Source: Saprospiraceae bacterium (GTDB taxonomy: Bacteria; Bacteroidota; Bacteroidia; Chitinophagales; Saprospiraceae). Taken from it: DNA of 20,694 bases. Positions 16,248-20,694 of the stretch are shown here, one piece after another. The position numbers and the translations under genes were made by a program. Every line of letters starts with the position of its first letter. The first letter of the stretch is position 1. The stretch lies in the NCBI GenBank assembly GCA_016719615.1, contig JADJYQ010000008.1, positions 1-20,694 on the forward strand, in the 5' to 3' direction. The notes under the pieces are model-generated. The model was not told the origin of the DNA. It saw nothing but the letters and a program-made list of their open reading frames with translations, and did no database searches.

Positions 16248-16283
16248 ACGATATTATGAAATATCGTCTATAAAAGCGATATT
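16248..16283. promoter_or_regulatory. Operator-like repeats upstream of satD
   Basis: acgatatt (16248-16255) and aatatcgt (16260-16267) form a perfect inverted repeat with 8-bp arms around atga. A further cgatatt lies at 16277-16283. The set ends 20 bases before the satD ATG, a good place for an autoregulatory site of the HTH-bearing SatD protein. Confidence 0.5.
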
Positions 16284-16303
16284 TGCACAGACAAATACGA
16301 TCT

Positions 16304-16906
16304 ATGATTGCAGTCTTAACTGGAGATATTGTGTCCTCCCGAACCAGACCACAGCGGGTTTGGTTGCCCCAGCTTAAAGGGATCCTGAGCCAATATGGAA
16401 CGGAGGGCAAGAACTGGGAAGTTTACAGAGGCGATAGTTTTCAGATCGCGGTAAAAGCGAACTTGGCTTTGAAATTGGCTATACACATCAAAGCGGGGAT
16501 CAGGCTAAAGCCCGGATTGGATGTGCGCATAGGTATCGGTCTAGGAAAGCAATCCTCGAAAATCGTTAAAATCACTGAAGCCTCCGGAGAGGCATTTATC
16601 AAATCCGGTCAATGTTTTGATAGCTTAAAAAAGCAAAATTTGGCTATTTTGTCGGGAGAAACGGATTTGGACAGGAGTTTGAATGTGATGTTCTCATTGG
16701 CTTTACTTACTATGAATGAATGGAGTGTTGCCGTAAGTAAAGTCATCGTCCAGAATCTGGAAAATCCCGGAAAGAGTCAATTGGAAATCGCTAAAAAAAT
16801 GAAAAAATCTCAAAGCACGGTGAGTGAAGCTTTAAAAAGGGGAGGCTTTGACGAGGTGATGCAGATGGAAATTTATTTTCAGGAACAAATTGCACGTAGC
16901 TCATGA
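16304..16906 (+). CDS. SatD-family protein with C-terminal HTH
   Basis: ATG 16304 is chosen because MIAVLTGDIVSSR is the standard SatD N-terminus; a TTG seven codons earlier is less likely. The 200-residue protein continues with WEVYRGDSFQIAV and KPGLDVRIGIGLGK, typical of the family, and ends in an HTH (SQLEIAKKMKKSQSTVSEAL KRGGFDEV). SatD is named from a streptococcal acid-tolerance locus, but its biochemical role is unknown; the first half resembles a nucleotide-cyclase-like fold. It overlaps the following DUF3307 gene by 4 bases (ATGA), a pairing repeatedly seen in Bacteroidota and other phyla. Intact reading, and backbone-like composition compared with the AT-rich AbiE and cargo genes. 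Confidence 0.85.
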   Translation: MIAVLTGDIVSSRTRPQRVWLPQLKGILSQYGTEGKNWEVYRGDSFQIAVKANLALKLAIHIKAGIRLKPGLDVRIGIGLGKQSSKIVKITEASGEAFIKSGQCFDSLKKQNLAILSGETDLDRSLNVMFSLALLTMNEWSVAVSKVIVQNLENPGKSQLEIAKKMKKSQSTVSEALKRGGFDEVMQMEIYFQEQIARSS

Positions 16907-17628
16907 ATATTATCCTTTTGTTGACATTGGCCCATCTTTTGGGAGATTTTGTTTTACAACCAGAAAAGTGGGTCAAAGATAAAGCCGAACGAAAAGGCCT
17001 ATCTGTGTATTTGTATTTGCATATTCTCGTGCATACCACATTGTTACTTGCACTATTAAATTTTAATTTGAACTATTGGCCCGTCATTGCGATCATTGCT
17101 GGTACTCATTACTTTATAGACTTGTTGAAAGTTTCGCTGAGTGGAAAGTTGAATGGCAAATTTTATTCTTTGCGGACCAACTCTTGCATTTTCCGTATTG
17201 TTTGCGCTTGCTCATTATTATTTGCATTTAGCTTTTCAACATGGTTTATATTTGAAGACAAAACAATACTTTTAATTTTGCGGCTTGATTTGTGTGACCA
17301 GAGTATCCGCGGTGATCATGATGTTCTTGTTGGCTTCCTGGAAATTTGAAGATTTGGATACAGATGACTCCCTCAAGAATGCAGGTAAGTACATAGGAAT
17401 GCTAGAGCGTTTATTTGTTTTTGGATTTATTGTCTTAAATCAATGGTCTGCGATCGGGTGGCTGATGGCCGCAAATCCGTTTTCAGATTTAATGATCTTT
17501 CAAGGGCAAAGGATCGAAAGCTTACCGAATATTTTCTGATAGGCACTCTAGTTAGTTTTGGATTGGCCATAGGTTTTGCATTGTTATACCAATACTTTCT
17601 AAAAGAGATTTCAACAATGATAAACTGA
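16903..17628 (+). pseudogene. DUF3307 integral membrane protein, several frameshifts
   Basis: The N-terminus MNIILLLTLAHLLGDFVLQPEKWVKDKAERKG with LHILVHTTLLLAL and GTHYFIDLLKV is diagnostic of DUF3307, a multi-helix membrane protein that is the usual partner of SatD. Thereafter the frame changes near 17160, 17200 and 17270, and again near 17480. Fragments readable in turn are FFADQLLHF, ALAHYYLHLAFQHGLYLKTK, VSAVIMMFLLASWKFEDLDT, NAGKYIGMLERLFVFGFIVL and GFALLYQYFLKEIS. Together they give a complete protein of about 240 residues ending at TGA 17626-17628. As elsewhere, single-base indels explain all breaks. Confidence 0.8.
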
Positions 17629-17777
17629 TGTGCTTCAAATTTGATTTTATCAATTTCTGAGATAAAATTTCATCCATTTGCTCATTCAGGGAAATTTGAT
17701 TGAGTTGGGTTATTAATTATGCAGGAAGTCAAGAAAATAGAATAAGTGAATTCACTAACTCTCAAGAATTTGATAGA

Positions 17778-17843
17778 AGGCATTAATTCAAACTAAGCTA
17801 GTTTCTGAATGCCTAAGCAGGATCCTCTCAAACCTGCTCTTTT
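17778..17843. terminator. Two hairpins between the DUF3307 gene and the secreted protein gene
   Basis: aggcatt (17778-17784) pairs with aatgcct (17808-17814), with inner pairing of aaact with agttt. Next, agcagg (17816-17821) pairs with cctgct (17833-17838) and is followed by cttttt. The second hairpin with its T-run is the better terminator candidate for the satD operon; it could equally act in the leader of the following gene. Confidence 0.4.
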
Positions 17844-17854
17844 TGGCATTAAAA

Positions 17855-20694
17855 ATGTATATTTACAGATTAGTTATTCGGAAATCTTTGAGAAATCGTT
17901 GGAGTTTGGCTTATCGCAAATTTTGCATTCTTTGCATTTGTACATCATTTAGTAATTTGTCTTTTGCACAATATTACAATGAACACCATATTGCTCCTGC
18001 ACCCTGGCTGTACTGGCATGATGCAAATGAAATCATACTAGCCACACCTTCAGATACCAACATCAATATCGAAGTCCGTAAAAGTGATGGGTCTTATCTC
18101 GCGACACTCACTGCAAAAGAAGGTATGCCGGCAGTTTACAGACCGACAGGTAATTTCAGAGACTTTAACCGCCATACTTTAAATACCAAAATCACAGGGC
18201 CGGAATTCATTTAAAAAGCGATCAGATCTTCTCGGTAAACCTTAGAAATGTAGCTTCTGACCAATTGGGTACAGATGCTTACATCAAAGGAAATGCTTCT
18301 TTAACCAGCCTTGGGAATCCGGGTATCGGACTAACATTCAGGGTAGGTTATTATCGCGACGGACCCTTGTCATCGGAATTGCCGGTCTATACGATCATGG
18401 CAATTTATGACCAAACCCAAGTCTCGATTAACGGAGTATCAACAATAGAATTGAATGCAGGGGAGAGTTACTTATTCAGAAGTGCTATCGGCTCGCTGGT
18501 AGAAGCTAGTAAACCTTGCGTCATGAATACCAGTGCATTTATGGACGCTCCCAGGAGGTTGTGGTGATGGTACTTTTGATCAGATTCCTCCTGTGCATAG
18601 TTTGGGGAATCGCTATTTTATCGTGCGCACTCAGGGAAATTCCATCAGCGAGCAATCTACCATAGTGGCTACAGAAGACAGAACGGCTATAACAATCAAT
18701 CGATATAATGCAGCGGTGGTTTTAACATCAACAATGAATATCCTAGCATCTGCCGGAAATTTTTTGACGATCGCGAATGGCGATGGAACAACACCTTTTC
18801 CGTGGCCGAAATTGCAAGTGATCAAAAACTGGCTGTATTTACCGGTTCAGCTCAATCTTGTGAAGTGGATATATCAACAAGCTTTCCAGTTTCTTCTCCT
18901 GTAATGGATCTAATTTTAGAAACAACCCAATTCAAAGCATATAGAGGAAATGACCTGCCTTATTTTGTTATATCCTGCTCGAAGATGCGAATGCAAGTCA
19001 ATTTTAATGGCTCAGATTTAGAATCAATTGTTGCGAACCGCAAACAAATCGGAAGAACCAACTGGTATATGATCAATTTCAACAGCAACCAGGTGGGTAA
19101 TCCTCAAACCATTTCCATTTCGAGTTCCATAAAAATTATATGTACCATCATACAAATTGGTGGTGGCTTTTCCAATGTCGGCTACTTTTTTTCCAATCTC
19201 ATTGACCAGCCAGCTCTGCCAAATGTTTTGTACCTGAAGCAAGGTGATTGTCCAACGGGTTCTGCTCTGCTTACGGCAGGCAGTAATGGCGCACAATATC
19301 AATGGTATCTGGATGGAAAGCTTATTTCCGGAGCCACCGATAGTTTCTTTCTGGCTACGCAAGCCGGCGTTTATCACATAAGCGAACTTTTACCTTGTGG
19401 CGAATATCAGGAATCGGCTCCGGTATCTGTTGTGTTTGACAGCATTCTAACGGACGTTCGTATGTTGAAACTTGTGGTGTTTATACATGGCATGATTCTA
19501 CTTATACGGAAAGTGGAACATATACGATCCTGACACAAAATGTCAAAGGTTTGTGATAGCTTGGCAAATCTTGATTTGTTGATCCATAAAACTTCACAAA
19601 CTGCTTTATATGAAGTTTCTTCGAAAAATTTACCTGGCCAGCCCGGGGTGAAACTTATGACCAAAGTGGAATCTATCGCGATACCCTTGTCCAATCAATT
19701 TGGATGTGATAGTATTCTCATTTTGAATTTGAATATTCTTCAATCCCAGCTTCGAAGTTCTCCATACAGAAGCCTGTAAATCTTATTATTGGCCCGTCTC
19801 GGACTTCAATATGATCAAACGGGTGTTTTACCGCGATACCTGGTCAATAGTGTAGGTTGTGATTCAATTCTGGAATTGCAATTGGAAATATCGAAGCCAT
19901 CTTTTCAAAACTTATCAATTCGATCATGCAAAGACTACACCTGGCCCGTCAATGGAAAAAGTACGATCAAGTGGGGCATATACAGATTTACTTTTGACAG
20001 TCGATGGCTGTGATTCGATTTAATGCTTGATTTGGTGATCCTGAGTGAAAATAGAATTGAAGACACGATTCGAACTTGCGGTTCTTTCCGGTGGCATGCT
20101 AACGATCACTAGTGATATTCAAAAGTGGAACTTATACCGAATTGTTTAAAAATACAAATGGTTGTGATTCCGCGTCCTGCATTTGAATATACTGGAAATG
20201 AGCAGTGATACCGTGCGGATCGGTCAATATAATTAATACCAGTGGCCCCTCAATGGCCGCGATTTTTTATAAAAGCAGGCTTTGTAAGGATACCCTTCAA
20301 AATCATTTGGGTTGATTCTGTTGTCTTGTTAAATCTGGCGATTTATCCGGATTATCAAGGAGAGATACGCAAAGGCAATATGGTGAATATTATTGGTATG
20401 CAGCAGATACGTTTTAAATACAAGCGATTACCAACTCCGTCTAAAGACGCAACATGCCTGTGACTCTTTAATCGGACTCGCTTACAAATCGATCCCATTA
20501 TTTATTCACCGATACCATCAGTGCATTGGACCGATATTTTTGGCCAGTTACGAAAACGCTCTATGAAAAGGGTTTATATGAATCCAATTCCCAGACGGTA
20601 GATGGGTGTGATTCGCTACATGTCTTGATTTTAAAAATCAGAAAGCGCGGCGATGTTTTTATCCGCTAATGTTTTGCCCAATGGCGATGGGGTC
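17855..20694 (+). CDS. Large secreted surface protein: IgGFc-binding-like domain plus GCDSI repeats, partial, many frameshifts
   Basis: The start ATG 17855 gives a signal peptide ending LSFAQYYNE. The next 500 residues resemble the IgGFc-binding protein N-terminal domain found in Bacteroidota surface proteins: DTNINIEVRKSDG, GTDAYIKGNASLTSLG, DQTQVSINGV, GNRYFIVRTQGNSISEQSTI and YQWYLDGKLISGATDS (Ig-like). From about 19440 come repeats of roughly 70 residues, each with an ETCG/CKxY-W start, SGTYT or GxYxDT in the middle and GCDSI/L..L.L.I at the end (for example near 19540, 19700, 19855, 20000 and 20160). The last bases read RGDVFIxxNVLPNGDGV, the beginning of the gliding-motility-type C-terminal domain (type B sorting). 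The gene therefore ends a short way beyond the window. At least ten frame changes occur, mostly after 19440. Likely cell-surface adhesion or motility; ligand unknown. Confidence 0.75.

Larger units (their letters stand above)
15583..16303. other. Intergenic region with decayed mobile DNA
   Basis: No intact gene of normal size is visible in these 721 bases. They contain the AbiE promoter area, a 47-codon minus-strand reading at 15746-15889 (ATG at 15887-15889, containing GGSISIPPLSEVANCVLKLQ) that I cannot assign and that may be a remnant, an ORF6N fragment at about 15989-16140, and the operator-like repeats upstream of satD. This looks like the residue of earlier insertions between the chromosome backbone and the AbiE genes. 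Confidence 0.5.

Noticed and set aside
1..20694. tRNA, rRNA or insertion sequence
   Set aside because: No cloverleaf-like sequence, rRNA segment or transposase motif was recognised on either strand by reading; a tRNA scan was not possible.

Overview
The window looks like chromosomal DNA from a member of the Bacteroidota, probably of the Saprospiria type. The signs are type IX secretion sorting domains of both kinds (a C-terminal type A tail on one protein and the start of a gliding-motility-type tail on another), a GCDSI-repeat surface protein, a FeoB and MnmE of Bacteroidota character, a SatD/DUF3307 pair, and AT-rich intergenic DNA without Shine-Dalgarno sequences.

Layout. 1-1512 is the C-terminal half of a badly frameshifted feoB. 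1465-1968 (minus strand) is a broken small membrane protein gene. 2327-3230 is mnmE, which is frameshifted and lacks its whole GTPase domain. An integrated element of about 10.7 kb sits exactly at the 3' end of mnmE, bounded by a perfect 18-bp direct repeat (3213-3230 and 13883-13900) that encodes the conserved MnmE tail FCIGK-stop. This is the same target that Salmonella genomic island 1 uses in proteobacteria. Beyond the right repeat come an AbiEi/AbiEii toxin-antitoxin pair on the minus strand, a decayed ORF6N remnant, a satD-DUF3307 operon, and the start of a large secreted repeat protein that runs off the window.

The element. From left to right it holds a zinc-finger/helix-turn-helix protein, an ORF6N (KilA-type) protein, a tyrosine integrase, an unknown protein, an excisionase-like HTH protein, a small winged-helix-like protein, a RecA-like (RepA-type) ATPase, a DUF6371 zinc-finger/toprim primase-like protein and two conserved unknown proteins. 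It ends with a more AT-rich cargo module: a type IX-secreted, propeller-like repeat protein and a membrane-anchored pentapeptide-repeat protein. Integrase, excision factors and a replication module are present, but no relaxase, coupling protein, conjugation or capsid gene is visible. The gene set therefore resembles a phage satellite or a hitch-hiking integrative island more than a self-transmissible ICE. A phased cluster of six TGTAACA/TGTTACA half-sites lies between the ATPase and primase genes and is a candidate origin or operator.

Quality warning. Many genes are broken by single-base indels. Most lie in or beside short homopolymers, and each is repaired by adding or removing one base to give a standard protein. 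Damage is densest towards both ends of the window. Sequencing or assembly error is the simplest explanation for most of them, so 'frameshifted' below does not mean the gene is dead in the cell.
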